The notes under the pieces: generated by a model
Told to the model about the DNA's origin: nothing
The model's database searches: none
What the model saw: only the letters and a program-made list of their open reading frames with translations
Part shown: positions 1 to 7,973 of the stretch, in pieces
How positions within the stretch are numbered: the stretch's first letter is position 1
Layout: every line of letters begins with the position of its first letter
Made by a program: the position numbers and the translations under genes
Source of the DNA: Clostridia bacterium
GTDB taxonomy: Bacteria > Bacillota > Clostridia > Oscillospirales > CAG-272
Direction: 5' to 3'
Length of the DNA stretch: 64,000 nt
Assembly (NCBI GenBank): GCA_017501225.1
Contig: JAFVXH010000013.1
Span: forward strand, 1 to 64,000

Positions 1-28
1 CAAGCTTCTGTCGAAACTTGTCGATTTT

Positions 29-105
29 TGGCCTACCCGAAAGGATTCGAACCTTCGACCTTCAGAGTCGGAGTCTGACGCGCTATCCAGCTGCGCTACG
101 GGTAG
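29..105 (-). tRNA. tRNA-Arg (anticodon CCG)
   Basis: Read on the minus strand, this folds as a complete cloverleaf. The acceptor arms CTACCCG/CGGGTAG pair over 7 bp, the anticodon stem is TCAGA/TCTGA around the loop CTCCGAC (anticodon CCG), and the T loop is TTCGAAT. The discriminator base G is followed by an encoded CCA. It reads CGG arginine codons. No other tRNA is seen nearby. Confidence 0.95.
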
Positions 106-150
106 AACATTTGTTTGTTGCTAAGAAGATTTTTCTTCTTTGCCATCGGT

Positions 151-179
151 ATTATACCATATATTTTTCCAAAATGCAA
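151..179 (-). promoter_or_regulatory. Promoter of tRNA-Arg
   Basis: On the minus strand TTGCAT (179-174) is separated by 17 bp from a perfect TATAAT (156-151), a vegetative sigma-A type promoter about 45 bp upstream of the tRNA 5' end. Confidence 0.8.
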
Positions 180-231
180 GCACTTTTTGTCGCTTTTTCG
201 AACAAATGAGCGTTCTTTTTCGACAAAACTG

Positions 232-260
232 TTGACAAGCCCCCTTCGGTGTTATATAAT
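232..260 (+). promoter_or_regulatory. Promoter of glnN
   Basis: Perfect TTGACA (232-237), 17-bp spacer and perfect TATAAT (255-260). The spacer contains CCTTCGGT, also found in the spacer of the cold-shock gene promoter at 29951-29979. The transcript would have a leader of about 77 nt before the glnN start. Confidence 0.85.
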
Positions 261-343
261 AAACTGAATTCAGTAACATTCGGGTAGAAGCGTCTGATCC
301 CTTGACGCCTTTTCCCATTGATGAAAGAGGAGCTTGGAAGCAT

Positions 344-2434
344 ATGGACAAAACACTCTCCACCATGTTTGGTGCAATGGTATTCGGTGACGAGGTCATG
401 CGCGAGCGACTTCCCAGAGAGGTCTACAAATCCCTGACCAAAACCATCGCCACGGGGCGCACCATCGACCCGTCGATCGCGGACGTCGTGGCAAACGCCA
501 TGAAGGATTGGGCAGTCGAGAAGGGTGCGACGCATTACACGCACTGGTTCCAGCCCCTGACGGGCGTGACCGCCGAAAAGCACGACGCCTTCCTCTCCCC
601 CATCGGCCCCTGCAAGGTGGTCATGGAGTTCTCGGGCAAGGAGCTCATCCACGGTGAATCCGACGCCTCCTCCTTCCCCTCGGGCGGTCTTCGCGCAACC
701 TTTGAGGCGCGCGGATACACGGCTTGGGACCCTGCCTCCTACGCGTTCGTCAAGGACGGCACGCTCTACATCCCCACCGCGTTCTGCTCCTACACGGGCG
801 ACGCGTTGGACTCCAAAACACCGCTGCTTCGCTCCATGGACGCGCTCAACACGCAGGCACTCCGCATTCTCCGTCTGTTCGGGGACACCGAATGCCGTCG
901 CGTTGACATCACCGTCGGAGCCGAGCAGGAATATTTCATCATCGACAAATCCATGTACGACCGCCGCAAGGATCTGGTCTATGCCGGAAGAACCCTCTTT
1001 GGTGCTCCCGCCCCCAAGGGCCAGGAGCTGGAGGATCACTACTTCGGTCCCTTAAAGACCCGCATCGCCGCCTTTATGTCGGATCTGGACGAGGCGCTCT
1101 GGAGTCTTGGCATCAACGCAAAAACCAAGCACAACGAGGCAGCGCCCGCACAGCACGAGCTTGCCCCCATCTATTCCAAGGCGAACATCGCGGTCGACCA
1201 TAACCTTTTGACCATGGAGCACATGAAGCGCATTGCCGAGAAGCACGGTCTTGTCTGTCTGCTTCACGAGAAGCCCTACGCAGGCGTGAACGGCTCGGGC
1301 AAGCACAACAACTGGTCGCTCACCGCAAACGGAAAGAACCTGCTCGATCCCGGAAAGACTCCGGACGAAAACCTGAAATTCCTTCTCATCCTTGCCGCCA
1401 TCGTCAAGGCTGTGGACGATTATCAGGATCTGTTGCGCATCTCGGTTGCCTATGCCGGAAACGACCACCGCTTGGGCTCGGGCGAGGCACCCCCTGCCAT
1501 CATTTCAATCTTTGTCGGCGAGGAGCTCTCCTCCCTGATCGACTCTATCGTGGACGGAACCGCCTACCGCAGCGCAAAAGCGAGCATGCTCGACCTTGGC
1601 ATCCCCTCCGTTCCCGTCTTCCGCAAGGACACCACCGACCGCAACCGTACCTCTCCCTTTGCCTTCACGGGCAACAAGTTTGAGTTCCGCATGGTGGGAT
1701 CCTCCCAGAATATTGCCATGCCGAACACCGTGCTCAACACGGCTGTCGCCGAGTCCTTCCGTCAGTTTGCCGACGTGCTTGAGGGCGCGGAAAGCTTCGA
1801 CGCCTGCGTCGCAAAGCTGATCAAGGACACCTTTACCGCGCACCGCCGCATCCTCTTTGACGGAAACGGCTACGCCAAGGATTGGGAGAGCGAAGCACGC
1901 GCAAGAGGACTTTCCGTGCTTCCTACCTCGGTCGACGCCTACGCGCGCTTTATGGACGAAAAGAACGTGCGTCTTTTCTCCGAGCTTGGTGTTATGAGCG
2001 AAACCGAAATGCGCTCCCGCGAGGAGATCTATTTTGAAAACTACGCAAAGATCATCAACATCGAGGCGCTGACCATGATCGTGATGGCGTCGCGCGACTA
2101 CATCCCCTCCGTGGAGAATTACATCGCGCAGATCGCCGACACCGCCGCAAAGAAGCAGGCAGTATGCGCTGATGCCTCCTGCGAAATGGAGAAGGATCTG
2201 ATCCGCCGTCTGTCCTCTCTCAATGCCGAGGCGTACCGCGCCATGCAGACGCTGAAAGAGGAGGAAACGAGCGCCGCAAGCATCCCCGATGCCAAGCAAA
2301 GAGCCGCCTGCTATGCAGATCGCGTGCTCCCCGCCATGGCGGCGCTGCGCTCTGCCGTGGACGAGATGGAGGCATTGACATCCTCCAAGCACTGGCCCGT
2401 TCCGACCTACGGCGATATGATGTTCCGCGTTTGA
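344..2434 (+). CDS. glnN: Glutamine synthetase type III
   Basis: ATP-dependent ligation of ammonia to glutamate, the cytoplasmic entry point of nitrogen assimilation. The 696-aa length fits the GSIII (GlnN) class of about 700 aa rather than the 440-470-aa GlnA class. The N-terminal TMFGAMVFGDEVM, the central AEQEYF segment and the NEAAPAQHELAPIY segment, followed by NGSGKHNNWS, are GSIII-type active-site stretches. An upstream in-frame ATG exists at 302, but ATG 344 follows an AAAGAGGAG ribosome site and gives the usual GSIII N-terminus. It has its own strong promoter and is monocistronic; a hairpin-rich repeat zone follows. No GlnR or PII operator was recognised. Confidence 0.95.
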   Translation: MDKTLSTMFGAMVFGDEVMRERLPREVYKSLTKTIATGRTIDPSIADVVANAMKDWAVEKGATHYTHWFQPLTGVTAEKHDAFLSPIGPCKVVMEFSGKELIHGESDASSFPSGGLRATFEARGYTAWDPASYAFVKDGTLYIPTAFCSYTGDALDSKTPLLRSMDALNTQALRILRLFGDTECRRVDITVGAEQEYFIIDKSMYDRRKDLVYAGRTLFGAPAPKGQELEDHYFGPLKTRIAAFMSDLDEALWSLGINAKTKHNEAAPAQHELAPIYSKANIAVDHNLLTMEHMKRIAEKHGLVCLLHEKPYAGVNGSGKHNNWSLTANGKNLLDPGKTPDENLKFLLILAAIVKAVDDYQDLLRISVAYAGNDHRLGSGEAPPAIISIFVGEELSSLIDSIVDGTAYRSAKASMLDLGIPSVPVFRKDTTDRNRTSPFAFTGNKFEFRMVGSSQNIAMPNTVLNTAVAESFRQFADVLEGAESFDACVAKLIKDTFTAHRRILFDGNGYAKDWESEARARGLSVLPTSVDAYARFMDEKNVRLFSELGVMSETEMRSREEIYFENYAKIINIEALTMIVMASRDYIPSVENYIAQIADTAAKKQAVCADASCEMEKDLIRRLSSLNAEAYRAMQTLKEEETSAASIPDAKQRAACYADRVLPAMAALRSAVDEMEALTSSKHWPVPTYGDMMFRV

Positions 2435-2470
2435 TCCCCAAATTTCAATTTGCCGCACGGAGGCTCCCCT

Positions 2471-2500
2471 TGGTGCACCTGCCATAAAGCAGGTGCACCA
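2471..2500 (+). terminator. Strong hairpin after glnN
   Basis: A 12-bp perfect stem, TGGTGCACCTGC/GCAGGTGCACCA, with loop CATAAA lies 36 bp after the glnN stop. There is no T-run, so it is either a weak or factor-assisted terminator or the outermost member of the adjoining hairpin array. Confidence 0.45.
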
Positions 2501-2504
2501 ACTC

Positions 2505-2692
2505 TATTCGCCTGCGGCGAGTGATATGCACTTCGTGCGTGATATTGCCTGCGGCAGTGATATGCGCTACGCGCGTTTGAAGGTACAAAGGCGAATAGAA
2601 TATCACTGCGACCACAGAGTTGCAAAGCAACTCGGAGCAATATCACTTTTGCAAAGCAAAAATATCACGCCGAGCCGTGCGAGGCATATCAC
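2505..2692. repeat. Mini-hairpin cassette array with GTGATAT/ATATCAC heptamers
   Basis: GTGATAT occurs at 2521, 2539 and 2557 (18-bp period), each followed by a different small hairpin: GCAC-ttc-GTGC, TGCC-tgc-GGCA, GCGC-tac-GCGC. The complementary heptamer ATATCAC occurs at 2600, 2640, 2662 and 2686 and frames GAGTTGC-aaa-GCAACTC and TTTTGC-aaa-GCAAAA hairpins. An outer arm TATTCGCC (about 2507) is matched by GGCGAATA (about 2590), so the whole zone is palindromic. No coding potential is seen. Confidence 0.8.
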
Positions 2693-2764
2693 TTAAAAAT
2701 CTTTACCGCCCGACAATACACCTATAAGGTGTAACACACTACACCTTGCAGGGCAAGAAGTGTG

Positions 2765-2800
2765 AAAAGGAGTACAGACAAAATTGCCCGTACTCCTTTT
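2765..2800 (+). terminator. Terminator-like hairpin
   Basis: An 11-bp stem, AAAAGGAGTAC/GTACTCCTTTT, with a 14-nt loop lies in the 2435-2963 intergenic region. The T-rich 3' arm could end transcription arriving from glnN or the array. The rest of 2693-2901 shows no gene. Confidence 0.45.
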
Positions 2801-2901
2801 GTTGTATTTGCGGTTAGTAAAAACTGATTTATGGTAGGTGCCCCTTGGAGCTTCCGTGTTTTTTTGCAGATAAAAACTTATTCGCACGCCCTGCAAACCC
2901 G

Positions 2902-2930
2902 TTGACTTTTTTTGCGATTTATGATAGTAT
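2902..2930 (+). promoter_or_regulatory. Promoter of the RNHCP-pcrA unit
   Basis: TTGACT (2902-2907), 17-bp spacer, TAGTAT (2925-2930), 33 bp upstream of the RNHCP start codon. Confidence 0.65.
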
Positions 2931-2963
2931 TATAGTAGGAAAATTTGCGCGCGGGAGGATACC

Positions 2964-3290
2964 ATGGAGCAAAAGCGATTTACCAAAAACGACAACGGCT
3001 TTATCTGCGGACATTGCGGCAAGGAGGTGCATCCCTTGGGATATACCTCTCGCAATCACTGCCCCTTCTGCCTCTGGTCGCTCCACGTGGACGTCTTTCC
3101 CGGAGATCGCGCCAACACCTGTGGGGGTCTTATGGAGCCCGTGCGTGTCGAGCCCGATCCCAAGAAGGGGTACGTCATTCTGCATCACTGCACCAAATGC
3201 GGAGAGATCCACCGCAACCGCGCCGCTCACGAGGCAAAGGATCAGCCCGACAGCATCCGTCTGCTCATCAAGCTGACGGCTGGCTCGTGA
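2964..3290 (+). CDS. RNHCP domain protein
   Basis: A small 108-aa cytoplasmic protein of the RNHCP family. The diagnostic SRNHCPFCLWS stretch is at about residues 30-40. Zinc-ribbon-like cysteine pairs are visible: CGHC near residue 15, CPFC near 34, a lone cysteine near 53, and CTKCGEIHRNR near 77. The family is annotated only by this motif and its biochemical role is not established; a metal-binding nucleic-acid or protein adaptor is inference. Start ATG 2964 follows GGGAGG. It ends 26 bp before pcrA and probably shares its transcript. Confidence 0.85.
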   Translation: MEQKRFTKNDNGFICGHCGKEVHPLGYTSRNHCPFCLWSLHVDVFPGDRANTCGGLMEPVRVEPDPKKGYVILHHCTKCGEIHRNRAAHEAKDQPDSIRLLIKLTAGS

Positions 3291-3316
3291 TCGCACTCTT
3301 TGGAAAGGAAGCACCC

Positions 3317-5800
3317 ATGCCAACACTCACAGAACGTTATCTGCGCGCCAAGCGCGCGCTGTTTGATAAAGCATATTCCAATCTCAACGACAAGCAAAGG
3401 GAGGCGGTTTTTACCGTCAACCATCCCCTTCTGATTTTAGCGGGCGCGGGAAGCGGAAAGACGACCGTCTTAGTACAGCGCATCGCCTTCATCATTCGCT
3501 ACGGCGACGCATACGGAAGCGAGCACGTCCCCTTTGACCTTTCCGAGCAGACCGTGACGGAGCTGGAGCAGGCGGTCGCGCTTTCTCCCGACGAGCTGCA
3601 CGCGCACGTTCTGCCCCGCTTTGCGACGCAGGCGTGCGAGCCCTACCGTATGCTTGCCATCACCTTTACCAACAAGGCGGCAAACGAGATCAAGGAGCGA
3701 CTTGCCAAGATGTTTGACGGCGAGGAGGGTGTTGCCACCGATATCTGGGCGGGCACCTTCCACTCGATCTGCATGCGCATCTTGCGCCGCCACGGAGAGA
3801 GAATGGGATACCGCGACGGCTTTACCATCTACGACGAGGACGACCGAAAAAAGACCGTCCTTGCCGCCATGCAACGCATCGGCATCGACGAAAAGCTCCT
3901 GCCTGCCAAAACCGTGATCAATGCCATCAGCCGCGCCAAGGACGAGCTGCTCTCTCCCGACGAATATTCCATGCGTGCAGGGATAGACTATCGCAAAAAG
4001 CAGATCGCGCGTGTCTATGAGAGCTATCAGCAGATCCTGCGCGAGTCCAACGCCCTGGATTTTGACGATATCATCATGCAGACCGTCCTGCTGCTCGCAA
4101 AGCACCCCGACGTGCGCGATGCCTACGCAAACCGCTTCCGCTACGTCTGCGTCGACGAGTTTCAGGATACCAACGTCGCGCAAATGAAGCTGACCGAGCT
4201 CTTTGCGAGCGGACACAAAAATTTGATGGTTGTGGGCGACGACGACCAGAGCATCTACAAATTCCGTGGCGCAACCATCGAAAATATCCTGACCTTTGAC
4301 CGCGCCTTCCCCGATACCAAAACCATCAAGCTGGAGCAGAACTATCGCTCCACGCAGACCATTCTGGATGCCGCCAACGCGGTCATCTCCACCAACCGCG
4401 GACGAAAGGGCAAGCGCCTTTGGACCGAGCAGGGTGCGGGAGAAAAAATCTCCATCACACTTTGCGACGACCAGAACGCAGAGGCAAGATTCGTCGCGGA
4501 CGAGATCACGCGACTTGTCAGCGGCAGAGGAAAGGCGTCCTTGGGGGAGCTTACTTACCGTGACGTCGCAGTCCTCTATCGCACCAACGCGCAAGCAAAC
4601 AGCCTTGAGAAAGCCTTTGCGCGCGCGGCGATCCCACACAGAACGCTGGGTGCGACACGCTTTTTCGACCGTAAGGAGATCCGCGACGTAGTCGCATATC
4701 TGCAGCTGATCAACAACCAGGACGACAACACGCGCTTGATGCGTATCATCAACGAGCCCAAGCGCAAGCTGGGGGCAAGGACCCTGGAGGCGATCGCGGA
4801 GATCGCAGAGGAGCTCTCCTGCAGTCAGTTCTCGGTCATCTCGCGTGCCGATCAATTCCCCGCCCTTTCCCGCTCCGCGCCCACGCTGCTGGCATTTGCC
4901 GACATGATCCTTTCGTTGAGTGAGGCCTCAAAAACGCTTTCCTTGGATCAGCTCTACGAGCGCATGCTGGACAAGACCGGTTACCGACAGATGTGGATCG
5001 ACGCAGGTCGCGAGGAGGAGCGCGTTCAGAACCTTGAGGAATTCAAATCCGGCATTCTGGAATATCTGCAGGAAAACGAGGAGCCGACGCTGACGGGATT
5101 CTTGGAGGAAAACGCGCTGGTTGCCGACGTGGACCGCTATGACGAAACGGCAAACGCCGTCGTGCTTATGACGATCCACAGCGCCAAGGGACTCGAATTC
5201 CCCATCGTCTTCCTGCCCGGAATGGAGGACGGGATCTTCCCCGGCATGCAATCCATCATGTCGGGTGACAGTGAGCTGGAGGAGGAGTGCCGCTTGGCGT
5301 ACGTGGCTCTGACACGTGCCAAGAAAAAGCTTTACATTCTGCACACACGCTCGCGTCTGCTCTACTCGCAGACCATGTTCAATCCCATCTCGCGCTTTGC
5401 GTCCATGATTCCCGAGAGCCTGATCGAGAAAACCGATCGCTCCCAGCAATCGGGCGGACCTTCCTTTGGATCAAGATTCTCCTATGGAAGCCGATACGGC
5501 GACGATTCTTCGCAAGCTCCGACCGTGCGTACCTATTACAGTGCGCCACAAACGCAAAGCACACCCGCACGCCCAAGGAATACCGGCGAGCAGATCACCG
5601 TCGGACGCCCCCTGCAAAGGACGGCACAGCCAAGACCTGCCACCCTTTCCCCGGGAGATCGCGTCAGACATGCAAGCTTTGGTGAGGGCGAGGTGCTCTC
5701 GGTCAAGCCGATGGGCGCCGATACCCTTTACGAGATCGTCTTTGATACCGTGGGGACCAAAAAGATGATGGCGACCTACGCAAGGCTGACTAAGATCTGA
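3317..5800 (+). CDS. pcrA: ATP-dependent 3'-5' DNA helicase PcrA/UvrD
   Basis: Superfamily 1A helicase acting in nucleotide-excision and mismatch repair and in removal of blocked polymerases and recombination filaments. Walker A AGAGSGKTT is at residues 42-50, Walker B DEFQD near 280, VGDDDQSIYKFRGA near 306, TIHSAKGLEF near 618 and VALTRAKKKL near 662. A C-terminal Tudor-like GDRVRHASFGEGEV segment follows a disordered Ser/Gln/Pro-rich linker. The 827-aa length exceeds usual PcrA (about 730-750) because some 45 extra residues lie between motif I and motif Ia (about residues 60-105). ATG 3317 follows GGAAAGGAAG; the longer open frame upstream overlaps the RNHCP gene and has no ribosome site. 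Confidence 0.95.
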   Translation: MPTLTERYLRAKRALFDKAYSNLNDKQREAVFTVNHPLLILAGAGSGKTTVLVQRIAFIIRYGDAYGSEHVPFDLSEQTVTELEQAVALSPDELHAHVLPRFATQACEPYRMLAITFTNKAANEIKERLAKMFDGEEGVATDIWAGTFHSICMRILRRHGERMGYRDGFTIYDEDDRKKTVLAAMQRIGIDEKLLPAKTVINAISRAKDELLSPDEYSMRAGIDYRKKQIARVYESYQQILRESNALDFDDIIMQTVLLLAKHPDVRDAYANRFRYVCVDEFQDTNVAQMKLTELFASGHKNLMVVGDDDQSIYKFRGATIENILTFDRAFPDTKTIKLEQNYRSTQTILDAANAVISTNRGRKGKRLWTEQGAGEKISITLCDDQNAEARFVADEITRLVSGRGKASLGELTYRDVAVLYRTNAQANSLEKAFARAAIPHRTLGATRFFDRKEIRDVVAYLQLINNQDDNTRLMRIINEPKRKLGARTLEAIAEIAEELSCSQFSVISRADQFPALSRSAPTLLAFADMILSLSEASKTLSLDQLYERMLDKTGYRQMWIDAGREEERVQNLEEFKSGILEYLQENEEPTLTGFLEENALVADVDRYDETANAVVLMTIHSAKGLEFPIVFLPGMEDGIFPGMQSIMSGDSELEEECRLAYVALTRAKKKLYILHTRSRLLYSQTMFNPISRFASMIPESLIEKTDRSQQSGGPSFGSRFSYGSRYGDDSSQAPTVRTYYSAPQTQSTPARPRNTGEQITVGRPLQRTAQPRPATLSPGDRVRHASFGEGEVLSVKPMGADTLYEIVFDTVGTKKMMATYARLTKI

Positions 5801-5830
5801 CCGCAAAAAACTTTAGAATGGAGTACACGC

Positions 5831-6370
5831 ATGATTTATCTGTTTTTGGCAAACGGATTTGAGGAGATCGAGGCGCTCTGCCCTCTGGATCTTCTCCGCC
5901 GCGCAGGACTTGCCGTCACCACCGTCGGCATCGGCTCGGAGCAGATCGTGGGCGCACACGGGATCTGTGTGCAGGCCGATATTCCCGACACGATGTATCG
6001 CGACGCCAATCCCGAAATGCTCATTCTCCCCGGCGGGATGCCGGGCAGTAAAAACTTAGATCAGTCCCGCACCGTTGACGAGGCTCTGCGCGTCGCGATG
6101 GCGAAGGGCATTCCCGTAGGCGCGATCTGTGCCGCTCCCATGGTGCTTGGCAAGCGCGGATATCTGCGCGGTGTCAAGGCGACCTGCTTTCCGGGCTTTG
6201 AAGAGTATCTGGAGGGCGCAGTCCTGAGTGAGCAGCGCGTGATCACCGATCAAGGCATCACCACTGCCGCCGGCATGGGCGTCGCTTTGGAGTTCGGACT
6301 TGCGCTTGTCGGCGTCCTCAAGGGAAAAGATGCCGCTGACGACCTGCGCCGCGCTGTGCTTGCCGACTGA
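5831..6370 (+). CDS. DJ-1/PfpI family protein
   Basis: A 179-aa cytoplasmic protein of the DJ-1/ThiJ/PfpI superfamily, closest in layout to the YajL/DJ-1 branch. The N-terminal FLANGFEEIEA carries the conserved acidic residue. The nucleophile elbow GAICAAPMVLG (about residues 97-107) carries the reactive cysteine, and TAAGMG follows near 139. Family members have been assigned chaperone, glyoxalase or deglycase roles; which applies here cannot be read from sequence. It starts 30 bp after pcrA and its TGA lies one base before the next ATG, so it is operonic with the following fusion gene. Confidence 0.85.
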   Translation: MIYLFLANGFEEIEALCPLDLLRRAGLAVTTVGIGSEQIVGAHGICVQADIPDTMYRDANPEMLILPGGMPGSKNLDQSRTVDEALRVAMAKGIPVGAICAAPMVLGKRGYLRGVKATCFPGFEEYLEGAVLSEQRVITDQGITTAAGMGVALEFGLALVGVLKGKDAADDLRRAVLAD

Positions 6371-6371
6371 T

Positions 6372-7952
6372 ATGAATACCGAAAAAAAAGCCATACGGCA
6401 GGAGATACGGAGCAAGCGCGACGCGATCCCGCAGGAAAAGAAAAAGGAGCTCGACCGCGCGATCTTGCAAAAAATCGCCTCGATGCCGCAGTTTCGATCG
6501 GCAGAAGCGATCCTTTGCTACGCACCGATCGGCAGCGAGATCAATCTTCTCCCCTTGGTGCGTCTTGCACAATCGCAGGGCAAAACGGTCGCCTTTCCAA
6601 AATGCGATCCCGATACCGAGGAGATGCAGTTCTTTTCGCTTCTCCAAGGACAAAAGCTGATCCGCGGAGCCTATTCCATCCCCGAGCCTCCGCAGGATGC
6701 TCCATTATTTACTCCCGACGAGCACACCCTTTGCATCCTTCCCGCGCTTGCCTGCGACAGACTTGGCAACCGCCTGGGCTATGGAAAAGGATATTACGAT
6801 AAGTTTCTGAAGGACTTCCGGGGAAGCACGGTCTGCGCGGTCTATCACGCATTCCTTGCCGACACACTCCCGGTGGAGGAGCATGACGTCCCCGTCCAAT
6901 GGATCTGCACGGAGCGTGCGCTCATGCGTGCCGGCACAAAAAAGGAGAACGCAAGCAAGGGCGAGGCGAGGATCGACCTGCCCGCGCGTGCAAGAGCGCT
7001 TTGGAGCACCCTTCTCTCCTCCTTCCGCAAAACCGACGGAGCGTCACCCTTGCATCAGCCTCCCGTGCTGGTGCTCTCGACCTTTGTCCTGCTCTTGCTC
7101 TCGGGACTTCTTCAGCCCTATCTGGACCGCGACAGCCGCTATGCGGGCGTAGCGATCCTGCAAATTCTGATCTTCCTCATTCCCGCGATCGTCTATACCA
7201 AGCTCCGGGGAGAGTCCTTCCTCTCGCACTTGCGTTTGCGGCTGCCAAGGCTCTCGCAGCTCTGGTTTTTGGTCTGCGTGCTCGTCGTGATGATCACCGG
7301 AGGACTCCTTTGCGAGATCCTGACGGGCGGAATTTCGTCGTTGAGTGACGATTTTCTGCTCTACGAGCGTTTCTCGGCACAGCCTACCGCTTCGGTCGGC
7401 GCAAACGTCGCCATTCTGATCGCCTACGCCATCCTCCCCGCCTTTTGCGAGGAGCTGGTCTTCCGCTCTGTTCTGTGCGCGGAATACGAGGGGCGCGGCG
7501 TTGGCGTTTCGATGCTTGCAAGCGCGCTCTTTTTCGCGATGCTCCATTTCTCGCTCCCGCACTTTTTCACCTATTTCGTATTGGGGCTGCTTCTGTCGGG
7601 CGCATTCTACGCAACGCGCTCCTTCCCCGCGGTCTTTGCGCTGCATCTTGCCTATAACGTCTTCTGTCTGTTCGGACAGCCCTATCTGTCCGCCTTCTAC
7701 GTGTCGGCAGGAAGCACTCCCATCTTTATTTTCTGCCTGGTAACGCTTTGCCTGCTCTTTTCCGCATTTGCCGCGGGAGAGGCGCGAAAGATCTATCACC
7801 TCTACGCCAAGGCGGGCGCGGATTCCTCTTATACCGTGTCCTTGCCCATAGCAAGTCTTCCCATGGCGCTCTTTTCTGCATTGCGCTCCTGGGCGACGCT
7901 TGCGTGCATCCTGCTCTTTTTCGTTTTTTCCATCATCCACCTCTTTTCCTAA
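6372..7952 (+). CDS. Fusion: 5-formyltetrahydrofolate cyclo-ligase + CPBP intramembrane protease
   Basis: A single 526-aa frame with two domains. Residues 1 to about 190 match 5-formyl-THF cyclo-ligase (conversion of 5-formyl-THF to 5,10-methenyl-THF), with the basic N-terminus RQEIRSKRD and the nucleotide-site motif LGYGKGYYDKFL near 134-145. Residues about 220-526 form roughly eight membrane segments with CPBP (Abi/Rce1-like) protease motifs: EELVFR near 360 and the histidine motif AMLHFSLPHF near 390. A charged linker (about 191-215) joins them. The frame is open throughout, so no frameshift is needed to explain the join. The soluble half would be membrane-tethered in the cytoplasm. ATG 6372 is translationally coupled to the preceding gene. 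A sequencing-induced fusion of two adjacent genes is the alternative. Confidence 0.85.
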   Translation: MNTEKKAIRQEIRSKRDAIPQEKKKELDRAILQKIASMPQFRSAEAILCYAPIGSEINLLPLVRLAQSQGKTVAFPKCDPDTEEMQFFSLLQGQKLIRGAYSIPEPPQDAPLFTPDEHTLCILPALACDRLGNRLGYGKGYYDKFLKDFRGSTVCAVYHAFLADTLPVEEHDVPVQWICTERALMRAGTKKENASKGEARIDLPARARALWSTLLSSFRKTDGASPLHQPPVLVLSTFVLLLLSGLLQPYLDRDSRYAGVAILQILIFLIPAIVYTKLRGESFLSHLRLRLPRLSQLWFLVCVLVVMITGGLLCEILTGGISSLSDDFLLYERFSAQPTASVGANVAILIAYAILPAFCEELVFRSVLCAEYEGRGVGVSMLASALFFAMLHFSLPHFFTYFVLGLLLSGAFYATRSFPAVFALHLAYNVFCLFGQPYLSAFYVSAGSTPIFIFCLVTLCLLFSAFAAGEARKIYHLYAKAGADSSYTVSLPIASLPMALFSALRSWATLACILLFFVFSIIHLFS

Positions 7953-7973
7953 ACCCCGATGAAAGGACGTCCT

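Noticed and set aside
18..209. 63-codon ORF at the window start
   Set aside because: It spans the tRNA-Arg gene and its promoter.
274..325. Attenuator in the glnN leader
   Set aside because: Only a 5-bp GCGTC/GACGC stem with a short T-run; too weak to call.
2505..2692. CRISPR array
   Set aside because: Repeats of only 7 bp with hairpin spacers of 11 bp, inverted halves and no cas genes; not CRISPR.
2945..3316. N-terminal extension of pcrA
   Set aside because: It overlaps the RNHCP gene in another frame and has no PcrA similarity; ATG 3317 has the ribosome site.
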